Assembly: GCA_003254885.1 (NCBI GenBank)
Contig: QANT01001434.1
Coordinates: forward strand, 1-31,273
Length of the DNA stretch: 31,273 nucleotides
Direction of reading: 5' to 3'
Origin: Purshia tridentata
Lineage: Eukaryota; Streptophyta; Magnoliopsida; Rosales; Rosaceae
The notes under the pieces were generated by a model that searched no databases, had not been told where the DNA came from, and saw nothing but the letters and a program-made list of their open reading frames with translations. This document shows, in pieces, positions 9,480-20,200 of the stretch (position 1 is its first letter; every line of letters begins with the position of its first letter). The position numbers were made by a program, and so were the translations under genes.

Positions 9480-9584
9480 ATATTTGTCCAGATTTAGGAC
9501 AAAAAGGTAGAAAAGTTAGAAAATTTTTGTAGGGTGTAAAAAAGTCCTTTTGGTATTTATTTGGGTTATTTGAGGCAATTTCCC
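9480..9584 (-). repeat. Mutator-like terminal inverted repeat (one end)
   Basis: Minus-strand reading from 9584 starts GGGAAATTGCCTCAAATAAC and continues through a stretch mentioning repeated AAGGAC / CCTACAAAAATTTT blocks to about 9480. The partner end is not in this window, so the extent is approximate. Confidence 0.55.
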
Positions 9585-9593
9585 AATTTTTTA

Positions 9594-10020
9594 TCTGATA
9601 TGTAGTCTAGGGTAACTACTGATGTATTGAAATTTGAAATATAGTAACTACTGTGGTGCAGTAAATGGAAATTGCAGTTCTATTGTAGGGAATAAATTTT
9701 GTATTCAGTCATTTATCAACTCTTTAGCTTCCATTGTTTTTGGGTGAGCCGGTTTGACTTGAACTGCATGAAATTAGGCATGTATAAAAAATGTGGAATG
9801 AAAAGCAATTATTAAAATAGAAAGGTGAAAAAGGGTGAAAGAAGCAAAAAGAAGAAGAAGTAACTATCTATGAAGATTGCTCGTTTTTTATCAATAAATA
9901 AAATAAAAATTGTTGTTTCAAGTAGTATTATGTAGCTTACTATAATTACAATTAATTTTGGAATAACATGGCAGACCAGTCCCACATGGTCATGATTTAG
10001 TGACTTGTGGTATTTTAATA
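9594..10020. other. AT-rich spacer
   Basis: No gene, RNA or repeat is recognisable in this stretch. The reading frame at 9812-10066 on the minus strand is a low-complexity Phe/Ile/Leu artefact. Confidence 0.6.
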
Positions 10021-10549
10021 AGAGTGATTTAACCTTAAAGTACTGACAAATTTTTAATTTAACCAAAACTCTTCTATCTCAATAATTTACTTACAACTCA
10101 CTTTTAATTTAACTAAAACTCACAAATTTAAGTTTTAGGTGACACCAACTCATTCACAACTAGAAATTTAATTTTAGATAACATCAACCCACCTACAACT
10201 ACAAATTTAATTTTCAAGTAACATATTTCACTCACAACTCAAAAGAACTACAGCACTATGTAAATAGTTTCAATTTTCACTCACAGTTTAAGTTTTCATT
10301 GCAGTTTTAGTTTTTTTTTTTCCCTAAGATATAATAATATAATTAAACAATGAATTTCAATTTCAGTTTCAACTTTCATGTTTCAGTTTCAGTTTCAGTT
10401 AACAAATTAAAAAGTCACAATTTCAGTTTTATTTTACAATTTCAATTCACAGTTTCAGTTTGTATTCTCATTTTGCAATTTTTGTTTACAATTTAGTTTG
10501 TATTTTTAATTCACAGTTTCAGTTTACATTTTTAAAGTTAAATCACTCT
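10021..10549. mobile_element. MITE-like element with 19-bp terminal inverted repeats
   Basis: The left end AGAGTGATTTAACCTTAAA (10021-10039) and the inverse of the right end (10531-10549) match at 18 of 19 positions. The 529-base interior is non-coding and dominated by degenerate TTTCAG/TTTCAA hexamers (about 10260-10520). No clear target duplication is visible, so the superfamily is not assigned. A diverged copy of the left part begins at 10908. Confidence 0.6.
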
Positions 10550-10907
10550 AAAAATAATGATAAAATAGATGGTAGTATCAACGATTTTAATCATAACTAG
10601 ATAAGTACAATATAAATAACAAAATAGAAATAAATTTTTTCCTTGGAGCCACGGGACAATGGTGTTAGAGGAACAATAAACAATCTAATATTAAATAAGA
10701 CATAGCATACATCTCAGTATTTCACCCATCCATAGGTATAGAATGGTTTAGATTAAGTGGGGTTTAATTAATATTAATAGGGTTGGGCAAATGAATAAAG
10801 AAGTGAGTACATGGGTAGTCATGGCCTAGAGCTGGAAAGAGAGAAGTTGGAGGTGATGATGATTGATGAATATATAAATTAATAAAGATAAAAAACCTAT
10901 TAAAATA
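10550..10907. other. AT-rich spacer
   Basis: Nothing recognisable between the MITE-like element and its diverged partial copy. Confidence 0.5.
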
Positions 10908-11605
10908 AGAGTGATTTAATTATATGGTATTGATTCTAAGCACTCAAACCTAATAATTTATGTATAGCTCACTTTTAATTTAATTTCAAGGTAACATCAA
11001 CTTATCCACAATTATAAATTTAATTTCAAGGTAATATCAAATCACCCACAACCCAAAACCCTAATCATCTACTTCTAAATTTGTCAATAAACATCAAATT
11101 TATTAGTTTTCTCCTCTAATTTTTTTTTATTTCACTTCATATTTGTAGTACAGTTTCAATTTTTTATATTTAAAGTACAGTTTTAATTCTTTATATTTGC
11201 AGTATAGTTTCAGTTCTTCATATTTACAATACATTTCAGTTCTTCATATTTTCAGTGCAGTTTCAGTTCATCCAATTTCAATTTTACATTAAAGTTTTAG
11301 TTCTTCTAGTTGCAGTTTCACATTACAGTTTCAGTTCTTCTATTTTACTTTCACATTACAGTTTTAGTTTCAATTTTTATTCATAGTTTCAGTTTTTTTT
11401 TTTTTCAAAGATATAATAATATAATTAAATATTGAATTTCAGTTTCAATTTCAATTTCAATTTCAACTTTATATTATTATATTTTTCAATTTTCAAGTTT
11501 CAGTTTCAATTAAAAAATTAAAAAAGTAGCAGTTTTAGTTTTATTTTGCAATTTCTGTACACAGTTTCAGTTTTGTATTTTTATTTTGTAATTTTAGTTC
11601 ATAAT
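10908..11605. repeat. Diverged second copy of the TTTCAG-rich MITE-like element
   Basis: It starts with AGAGTGATTTAA like 10021, shares the internal blocks ACAACTACAAATTTAATTTC-like and AGATATAATAATATAATTAA (10328 and 11409), and carries a longer array of TTTCAG/TTTCAA/CAGTTT hexamers (11140-11560). The right inverted terminus is missing or eroded. Differences from the first copy are numerous, so it is older or amplified separately. Confidence 0.55.
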
Positions 11606-13000
11606 AATAAAAGAGAGAAACTAAGAGAGAGAGCGAAATGAATTGCCAGCCACTAAGTAAAGAATTAATCAAAGGGCACTCACATAGTCACATGGTTACC
11701 TTATTCTTAAATAAACTAACCTAATTGTTACATTATATAAAATAGGTGTAATACATATTAAAATCAATAAAAAATATGTAGCGTAGAGTAATTATTCCTT
11801 AAAAAAATGATAGTTACCTTATTGTTGAATTTCATTAATTGGTATACTAGAGACTAAATAGAATGCAAAACATGTACCTTACAGTAATTATCTCTTTTAA
11901 TAACAATAAGCATGTTATCTGCGTGCCAGAACAAACAATAATTAATTGTGCAGAATTTCTCTCATTATTAGTATGTGTCTTTTTAAGAATCTGTTGAAGA
12001 ATCATTAATCTTACTAACAAAGAGTAATGGCATATCTTATATCAGCATAATAATTAAAATCTTGTTTTGCGCTGGCTGAAGTCACCAAGTTGCAATCTTA
12101 CTTTTGCTTCATTAATTGGATTCCAGCTGCTTCCCCTATCCCATTTTTAGTATAATTTGCATGCCTACGTACATTTTGTTTGTGTTGACCATTTTATAAA
12201 CAATACCCTAGTAAAGGAACTTTTTAATCAAATTTCATTCATATTGCGCAGGGGCTACATGTATCTGAATCAGGTTTGAAGAGTACTGATATGTCCAAAT
12301 TATTAACCCATCTTCCTCACTATACATTTTGCTTCTGTGGATGTCTTTCATAGTAAGTAACAGATGTTGCTTTTGCCAATTTTCATTGATGCCTCATAGT
12401 GAAATTAGCTTCATCTATATGACAAACTCATTGTGAAATAGGTAGGATCTTCTCATTTCCTGCAAGAATTGTTTTTATTTAATTAGTATGTGTCTTTGCT
12501 CTGAAATTGTGAATTTTATGAAGTGGGGGTGGTTCATAGATATAAGTATAACCCACTTTATGGAGTGGAAAGTCATTACTATTACAAAAGTAGGTTATGA
12601 TATATGCTTTTGTGTTGTATCTGTATTATTTCATTTAAGCACACAATTTTATTTACAAACTAATGGACATTGACCATGCAATATCTTTTTTATACACTAA
12701 GGGTTGGATGCTCTAACTTTAAGATTGAGTCATGCCACTTTTGGCTTTTTAAACTTTTAGGTTTAGCTATTTGAATTTTGATATGTGCAAAATTTTGATA
12801 TTAGCACAAAGGTTATATACTTGTATTTGAGTCTGCACGGTTGGAAAATACAATAATTAAGTACCTACTTCACCTCATTTTCTATTGTAAGAAACATGTC
12901 CTCATTCACTCTTTTGCTTCTTAGACTGGATAGGATTCATGTCATCATCCCATCATACAAATGCTAGCTACTTGAGTAGGGTTCTATATATATGTAAGTT
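11606..13000. other. Intergenic or transposon-interior sequence with no recognisable gene
   Basis: AT-rich throughout. A few intron-like acceptor sites are present (for example GCGCAG at about 12245-12250), but the frames around them are short and unrecognised. It may be the interior of the second CACTA element, whose left end I could not locate. Confidence 0.4.
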
Positions 13001-13023
13001 GAGATTTATAGCCTTTTATAAGA

Positions 13024-13640
13024 ATGTTAAGAATCTTGAAAGTGTGGTGTGTCTGTAAGACTTTTGCATGTATTTCTTCATCAACTTTATTAATTAGTCA
13101 TTTCAATGTGTTGTGTAATTCCCCTCCCCAAGTTACACTTGATGAAAAGGGGAAAAAAAGGAGAAATATTCAAATTGGAAACACTCTTTTCGATCACTTT
13201 TCATCGTTACACACAAGTTTTGCCAAAAATTTGGGCAACTTGCGAGGAAGCATAGACACATATCAAGAAATAGATAAGAGGGAAACAGCAAGCAAGCCAA
13301 TACTTGAGTTCTATGTGGGTGCATATATAACTCCTTTAATTCTCCTTTAGTTCTATGCATGCCTTATCCACTAAAACTATCTCCTCCGGTTAATCTAAAC
13401 TCTGTGGGTGGTGCATCGATGATGTTGAAACTAGAAGAGTACCTTGTTCATATTGGTTTCATTGTAAGTCGTTGCTCATGCTCCTTCTATAAAGTTCTTA
13501 TAAAATTTAATTGCATCAGACATGATTGTTGCAGATTGTATGGAATAAAAATGTAACATGTCATTCTATTTTTACAGGAAGGTACTGCTATGTGGTGGCT
13601 TTCAAAAGGTTCAGGGAAGGGTGACAATTTTAGGAGGCTA
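13024..13640 (+). other. Unrecognised coding-like segments upstream of the second CACTA 3' end
   Basis: An open frame (13024-13350) has a plausible hydrophilic stretch from about 13130 (TLDEKGKKRRNIQIGN, then GSIDTYQEIDKRETASK), and further short frames follow: 13359-13450 (SVGGASMMLKLEEYLVHIG before a GTAAGT donor) and 13579-13660 after a TTTTTACAG acceptor. The arrangement of exon-like pieces bounded by plant splice signals resembles the captured exons in the first CACTA element, but I do not recognise a parent gene. Confidence 0.35.
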
Positions 13641-13645
13641 GACCC

Positions 13646-14447
13646 CAAATTAAGGCAACTGCAAGTATACCTAGGTGCCTAAGTGCCTAAGTGTAGGTTT
13701 TGTAAAGGGTCTTCAATTGATTTGCCTAGCTTAGATATATTTGAAGGAGTTATGGATAGAGGTCTCCTCCTAATTTTCGTAATATGTAGACAACTTTTGG
13801 GTTCTTAGAGATATTGAAATATATTTTTATATGAAATGGATGTTTATTATGTGCAGCCTGGCAACTAAATAAATATGCAATAGTTAGATGTTTAATATTG
13901 ACCAATTATCTCAGTCTTCAAAAAAACATAGCCGATATCAAAACAGGTGTTACATATCACTAAATTTTAAAAAAAGATATCAGTCTTTAATACTGAAATT
14001 ATATGAAGAATAGATATCGGTTTTGTTACTATAAACTAATACCAATCATAGCTTCAAAATCAGTTCTAAACAAAGGAAAAAAAAATGGAATTGTATAGAG
14101 TATTGATATCTGTTCAATTTCTTCAAACCGATGTCTATACTTATATTTATACCAGTTACTAATATTAAAACACATATGATTAAAATTTAAGATATCAATT
14201 TTAGGTAATATACTAATATAATAAATTGAATATATATCAATTATTTATTTTTTCTCCATTCCAGAATAAATAAACTGATTATATAATATCAAATTTAGAT
14301 GAAACACTGATGTCAAAAATACATGAGATATCAGTTTAAAACCGATATCTAAACTATGAGCTTTTATATCATGCAATCATATCTCAAAATTTTTACCCAT
14401 TAGATATTTGTAAATTACAGATATATATGAGCTTTTTTGTAGTAGTG
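13646..14447 (+). mobile_element. 3' end of a second CACTA element of the same family
   Basis: From about 13646 the sequence aligns with 4524-5354, clearly so from GGTTTTGTAAAG (about 13697) onward, including the subterminal ATATCGG-type array (13920-14440) and the terminal TTTTTTGTAGTAGTG ending at 14447. Several percent of bases differ and small indels are present, so the two copies are not a recent duplication. The left CACTACTAC end is not found upstream. The following three bases are ACT. Confidence 0.75.
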
Positions 14448-14694
14448 ACTGTTGGCTTGATCCCTCAAAAAGGGTACATAGACAGTCTAGTGCGTAGCCG
14501 CCCAAAACTCAAAAATTCCCTTCTTCCCAAATTAAGGGCCGAACTACATTTGGCTTGATCCCTTAATAGGGTACATAGGCAATTTGGCCTCAAAAGACGA
14601 ATGAAGCAATAACATCCCAAAAGCAAACCTCTTTTCCATCAATGATGTAGTACAAATGGATACATCAAGCAATATTAAAAGTACACTTAATGTG
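14448..14694. repeat. Duplicated GGCTTGATCCCT-type motif, probable LTR-element debris
   Basis: TTGGCTTGATCCCT followed by AGGGTACATAG occurs at about 14454-14483 and again at 14551-14580. Motifs of this form are common in plant gypsy elements, where the two copies flank similar leader sequence. Nothing coding is visible. Confidence 0.4.

Positions 14695-14733
<39 letters not shown>
14695..14733 (+). repeat. 39-base poly(A) tract
   Basis: An uninterrupted run of A. It could be the tail of a retroposon in plus orientation, but no flanking target duplication is visible. It creates spurious Lys- and Phe-rich reading frames on the two strands. Confidence 0.8.
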
Positions 14734-14736
<3 letters not shown>

Positions 14737-15429
14737 AAAAAACAAAACAAACAATGTACTTTCTCTTTATTAAAGGAAATCATGTTGGATAAATTGGAGA
14801 AATTACAAATCAAAATCCTACCTAACACCACCAATGAAGCTAAAAGCAAAAGTCTCAGCTAGTGCAATCAGTAAAGTAGAAAGAAAATTAGGTAGAAAAG
14901 AAATAATGATGAAATAATGAAACAGAATCCCTACTTTCCTTGCTACAAAAAGAAACCATTGGGCTCTCATCTAATTCCCAAGTTCCTTAATTGCTTTTGT
15001 TACTCTACTCTGACTATGGGCCACCACGCTTCCGCTGCGCCACTCTAATTGAGTTTCCAATCTTTAATCATACCTCAGATAATTGCCTTAAACTTCTTTT
15101 AGTGTTCCTCCTCAAGAGCATAGTTTCTCCAGTAAACTTCGTGATTTAGCACACACCAATTACAAATATAAGATATACTTATACGAGTCACTACCTTAGA
15201 TTTATTACTCTTCAACCACTTAATACCTTTTTTCTTTCCCAAACACTTCTTCAACTTTAATCTACCCTTAGCCTGAGAAGTTTCCAATACACCAATTCTA
15301 TCATTATTAGAATTCCCAAAAGAATTCCTTATTATTCCATAATAGACATCAAACTTATATCCACAAGATTATTACTTGAAATTCAAACTAACTTCTTCAA
15401 TTTGAATTCATGTCGTACTTAAACTTTCT
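14734..15429. other. Decayed sequence, probably downstream part of the gypsy relic
   Basis: No domain is recognisable. The minus-strand frame at 15099-15287 is Lys-rich and unassigned. It lies directly downstream (minus strand) of the gag/protease relic and may be eroded pol or spacer. Confidence 0.35.
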
Positions 15430-16061
15430 CTATGGGCAAGCAAAGTAAATCTATGGCAAACCATAAAATGTGTGACTATAAAGCCTATCAAAATGTAGTA
15501 ATTCGGTTTGAGGATAAATAACATACCCAAAACTAAGTTCGGTGGAGCCTGTACCTCTTGCTGGATCATAGAAAACACTCTGCCCTAGGCCCTAGAAAAT
15601 CATCTCTATTGTCCTCCTCGTCTAATAGAATAACTAGACTAGGCACCACTGCTAGACGCACCACCCCCAATCTCCATCGCTCCCTGGCCCTCATTATAAA
15701 CTCTAAAAGTCTACCCATGATGCAAAACTGAACCTGTTGCCCTATTATCATCTTGCTTTAATTGAGGGCACTCCTTCTTAAAGTCTCCTAGTTGTCCGCA
15801 ATAAAACAAACAGTACTCCCTCCTACGAAGGATCCACTATGATATCTACCACAATAGCGGCATATGGTATGAGAACTCCCACTAGTCTAACTACCCTGAT
15901 GTCTCCCAAAAACTCCAGTATTCCGACCCGAACTACCTATTGACTGAAAACTAGAATTCTGGCTGTGACCAGATCCCCTGCTACCACTGGAATTTCGTCT
16001 GAAACCTTCATATCCACCACTTCCTGACGAGCCAGAATTGAAACTGCCCCTCTTAGACGGT
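15430..16061 (-). pseudogene. Ty3/gypsy gag - protease relic, C-terminal part
   Basis: The minus-strand translation, with interruptions, gives PSKRGSFNSGSSGSGGYEG, a Ser/Gly/Asn-rich linker, the zinc-knuckle region CRYCGRYHSG and then YCGQLGDFKKECPQLK, followed by RVFSMIQQEVQAPPN and a degraded ILIGFIVTHF at the place of the aspartic-protease D-S/T-G motif. This order (gag linker, CCHC, protease) is that of plant gypsy polyproteins. The second knuckle has Asp where His is expected, there are several stops and frameshifts, and the catalytic Asp of the protease is not readable. The N-terminal portion continues at 22928-23160, on the far side of the nested insertion. Confidence 0.75.
16057..16061 (+). 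repeat. Target-site duplication ACGGT (left)
   Basis: ACGGT immediately precedes the TGTTGAGCTC terminus of the inserted LTR-like element and recurs at 22928-22932 immediately after its CAACA terminus. Confidence 0.85.
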
Positions 16062-16926
16062 TGTTGAGCTCAATTTAGTATATTTAATCTACCTCTAAAT
16101 TATGCATTCTAATCCTTGTCTTTTAGCAATTTTATAATTTATAATTGTCATTTTAGCTTTTTAGTTAATTAGTGGGTTATAATAGGTTTTATTTTATCTT
16201 TTAGTTTTAATTAGTTTTATTTATTTTAAGTAGTGTAATTTATTTTTTTGGGTTTTTATTTAAGTTTGTTTTTGTAGGAGTTTATTTTGAGAAGCCCAAA
16301 AGACATAAATAAAGGAAGCCCAAAGAGCAAGCCCAGCCACAATTTGATTAACCTTCCTTCCATCCACTCACAGGCTGCCACGTGGCGATGCTTCTTTTTT
16401 CCTCACCAAGCAGCCGCACTTCTCTCTGCTGCCACCTTCCTCCACTAGTCTTCTTCTCAACCAATCTCCTTGCGACACTTGGCAAACACAACTCAATGCC
16501 AAAAGCCAACTTCTTTTCCGTGCGGCTACATTCTTCTCTTCTTTTCCTTTAGCCAAGCCTCCTTCTCTCATGCCTTTTCTTTCTTCTCCAAGCCAAGCCG
16601 CATTTTCTCTCACAAGCTACCAGCTGCTCTCTTCTTCTCCATTCCAGTTGGCTTCTTCCTCTCTCCCTCTTGCAAATCGGTGGAGCCGCCAGCACCTTTT
16701 TACTTGATTAATCAACCATGCAGCCAACCAAACACTGCCATGTGGCAGAGTGACAGCTGTTATATCTCTCTCACACCATGGGTGTCACAATAATTTGATG
16801 ACATGTTTTTATTTAAATATTTCGAACACTAGTCTGTGTCTATTTAAAGAAACTTTTAGCTCACATTTGGGGATCCTTAATTACCTCATAATTAATTTTA
16901 ACTGTCTCTTTTAACATTTTTCATAT

Positions 16927-16931
16927 GTTTT
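16927..16931 (+). repeat. Target-site duplication GTTTT (left, copia)
   Basis: GTTTT directly precedes the copia 5' LTR and is repeated at 21757-21761 directly after the 3' LTR. Confidence 0.9.
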
Positions 16932-17166
16932 TATTAAGGAAAAGATACTGTCCTATTAAGGAAAAGATACTGTCCTTTATGTACATGATTTGTATAGAGT
17001 TTGACATTAGGTAGATGATTCTGTTTTCCTTATTTTGTGGAGATATTTGCTCCTGATTTGATGTATAACTTTTGTATAAAGCCATGTATCTTCGGATGAA
17101 TGCAATATCCAATTACGCTCTTGTTCTTGCCATCTATTGTTTCATTCTACATCTTGGTTTCTTACA
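16932..17166 (+). repeat. Copia 5' LTR (235 bp) with a 22-bp terminal duplication
   Basis: The LTR ends in TTACA directly before the primer binding site. Its first 22 bases, TATTAAGGAAAAGATACTG plus TCC, are present twice in tandem (16932-16953 and 16954-16975). The remaining sequence is identical to the 213-bp 3' LTR. A TATA box TATAAA lies at 17075-17080, about 90 bases before the LTR end. Confidence 0.95.
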
Positions 17167-17178
17167 TGGTATCAGAGC
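17167..17178 (+). other. Primer binding site for initiator tRNA-Met
   Basis: TGGTATCAGAGC starts at the first base after the 5' LTR and is the complement of the 3' end of plant initiator tRNA-Met, the usual minus-strand primer of copia elements. Confidence 0.95.
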
Positions 17179-17213
17179 ACCGATCTTGGTCATAATCCGC
17201 TGCTAACAACAAT

Positions 17214-20200
17214 ATGTCGCAAGCAACCGAAACCAGCACCAAAACCAAAACCAAATCGCCGGCCATGGATCCGACGAACCCCTTCTTCGTTCACCATTCA
17301 GATCAGCCCGGCTATATGCTGGTCTCTACCAAACTGAATGGCACCAACTATCAACCCTGGAAAACAGCCATGGTGCATGCGCTCACAGCCAAAAAGAAGC
17401 TTGGATTCGTCGACGGCACATTAGATATGCCATATGCAGTCGACGATCCTGAGAATTTCGAATTGTGGAACCAGTGTAATTCGATGATTCTTTCGTGGCT
17501 TAGTCACTCGATTGAATCGGACATAGGAGCAGGAGTTGTCCATGCCAAAACCGCGCGCCAAGTGTGGGAGGACCTTGCTGATCAGTTCGGATAGAAGAAC
17601 GCTCCAGCCATATATCAGATTCAGAAATCAATTTCAACTATGTCGCAGGGGACGCTATCAGTCACTTCATATTATATCAAAATCAAGGCTTTGTGGGATG
17701 AACTTGAATTGTACAGATCTCCCATAATTTGCAATCGCACAAAAGAACATCAAGAAGAGAAGGAGGAGGACAAATTAATGCAATTTCTAATGGGTTTAAA
17801 CGACTCGTTCAAAGCAATCAGATCCAATATTCTGGTTATGAGTCCATTACCCAATGTTCGACAAGCGTATTCCTTAATCATCCAAGAAGAGACGCAGCAG
17901 CAGATGGCCTCTGATTCTGGGGAAAATTTTTCGATCGCAGCAGCCGTACACAACCGTTCCTCGAACTGGAAGCCGACGAATGCGAAAGGAAAAGTTTGCG
18001 AACATTGTAATAAGGCAGGCCACTCTATTGACGAGTGCCGAACCTTAAAATTCCACTGCACTTTCTGCGACAAAAGGGGGCACACAGAAGATAGATGCCG
18101 AATTAAAAATGGTACGTGGAATTCAGCGGGCAGCAAGGTGCAGCAACGCAATGGCAAAGGCGGTGGTCGTCCATCGGCTAACATGGCTGAATCAACCCAA
18201 GGTATTGATTCTGATGAGAATATTGTTCAGGGCTTTACAGCTGATCAGATTCAACAACTGGCGAAGGCTATTTCTATGATCAATAACAATTCTGGCAAAC
18301 ATGAGGTCTTCGCTAATGCAACTGGTAAGTCGATTAATCATAACTCCATTTGTTCTGTTTTCGCTAAACCTTGGATCCTAGATAGCGGGGCAATCGACCA
18401 TATATCTTCAGATCCACACCTCTTTGCACACACATCACAGCCCACTCTTCAAAATGTCAATTTACCCACAGGGTCGACTGCGGCTATTACGTCAACGGGT
18501 TCAATAAAATTCAGTCAGCATATTACTCTCAAAGATGTACTTTGCGTACCTTCATTCAATTTACATCTTATATCCGTTAGCAAAGTCACTAATGCGCTAA
18601 ATTGTTGTGTTGTGTTCTTCCCACATGGTTGTATTTTGCAGGATTTAATCACGGGGAAGACGATTGGCTCGGGTAGACAACACGAAGGCCTATACTACAT
18701 GACGCCAATCATCCCAAAATCATTCCAAGTGTCACTCACCTCTGATTTATGGCATAAGCGCCTTGGGCATCCATCTCCGGCGCGTTTAAAGTTAGCATCA
18801 TCATTACTACATTTAAATAAAAATTCTGTTTTTGATCATAGTACTTGTAGTGTTTACCCGAAAGCAAAACAAACAAGATCTCCCTTTCCATTGAGTTCAA
18901 TAAAAACACAATTTCCATTTGAGTTATTACATTGTGACATTTGGGGTCCTCATAAAACACCAACACATTCGGGTGCACGTTTTTTTCTTACAATTGTTGA
19001 TGATTTTACTAGGTGCACATGGATATTTCTCATGAATCAAAAATCTGAAACCCAGCATCTTTTAGAATCATTTATCACATTTGCACAAAATCAATTCCAT
19101 GTTTCAGTCAAAACCGTCCGAGTTGACAACGGATCGGAATTCATTAGCATGCGTGATTTCTTCACTAGCAAAGGGATCGAATGCCAAAGAACTTGCGTCT
19201 ACACTCCACAACAGAATGGAGTCGTAGAACGCAAACATAGACATATCTTGAACACCGCTAGAGCATTATTATTTCAATCACATTTACCTCTAGAATTTTG
19301 GGGTGAATGCGTTCTTACCGCAGTATACATCATCAACCGATTGCCCACACCTCTCCTAAAAGACAAATCACCCTTCGAACTCCTTTACAAAAAACCCCCG
19401 TCCTTTTCTCACTTTAAAGTGTTCGGATGCTTATGTTATGCTACTATCGTCTCTCATAAACATAAGTTTGATTCACGAGCTCGCCAATGTATTTTTGTTG
19501 GCTATTCACAAACCCAAAAAGGTTATAAGCTCTTCCATGATGGCACATTTCTTGTCAGCCGAGACGTGGTTTTCCATGAAGGGATCTTCCCTTCTCTTTC
19601 TCACCCAACTCCCGTAAATGAATCCACATCTGTTGTGCCAAATCTGGCTATTGACATGCCTAATCCAACACTTGACATATCAGCTCCATCCACTCCATTA
19701 AATTCTGGAACTCCACCAACGCACGATGCATCACCCGATATTCCATGTCCTTCCTCACAACTCCAGCCAGAAATTCCGCAGCCAGAAGTCCCAGCTCCCT
19801 TGCCTTCTGTGCGACGTTCGAATCGCGCTAGAAATCCTCCCACTTGGCATCAGGACTACGTGTTGGACGCTCAAGCCAATTACTCTCACCGTGATCGAAT
19901 CCCGCAAAGTACTACCAGGTATCCACTTCATCATTTTCTATCTTATTCCAATTTCTCTCCACCACATCGTGCATTTTTAGCTAACATCACAGGCCTCAAA
20001 GAACCCACTTCATATGCCCAAGCTATCCTTGATCCAAGGTGGAAACAAGCAATAGACGAGGAATTGGCAGCCTTGCAACTCAATGAGACTTGGACACTTA
20101 TTCAACTGCCCGAAGGACACAAACCCATTGGATGTAAATGGGTGTTTAAAATAAAATACAAGTCTGATGGACGTGTCGACCGGTACAAAGCGCGCCTTGT

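Larger units (their letters stand above)
5355..9584 (-). mobile_element. Mutator-like element with DUF1985/Ulp1-type gene, truncated by the CACTA end
   Basis: The right end, read on the minus strand from 9584, begins GGGAAATTGCCTCAAATAACCC, the style of terminus seen in long-TIR plant Mutator-like elements; about 100 bases of TIR-like sequence follow. Inside is a minus-strand multi-exon gene with a DUF1985 domain and the start of a Ulp1-type region, a cargo typical of a large subgroup of plant MULEs. No MURA/MUDRA transposase is visible in this window. The opposite TIR would lie beyond the CACTA insertion and is not found at the other side (1-228), so the element is incomplete here. The element type is inferred from the terminus and the cargo together. 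Confidence 0.65.

Noticed and set aside
10041..11600. Telomere-like or CRISPR-like array
   Set aside because: The hexamers are degenerate TTTCAG/TTTCAA, not TTTAGGG, and no regular spacer-repeat pattern exists.
14544..14862. Phe-rich and Lys-rich open frames on both strands
   Set aside because: They are created by the 39-base poly(A) tract and have no domain or conserved composition.
16470..16793. Plus-strand frame of 107 codons rich in Phe, Ser and Pro
   Set aside because: It lies in the CT-rich leader of the 2-kb LTR-like element and has no domain; most likely chance.
17592..17594. Programmed stop readthrough in copia gag
   Set aside because: No known readthrough context follows the TAG and copia elements normally use one open frame; a simple nonsense mutation is more economical.
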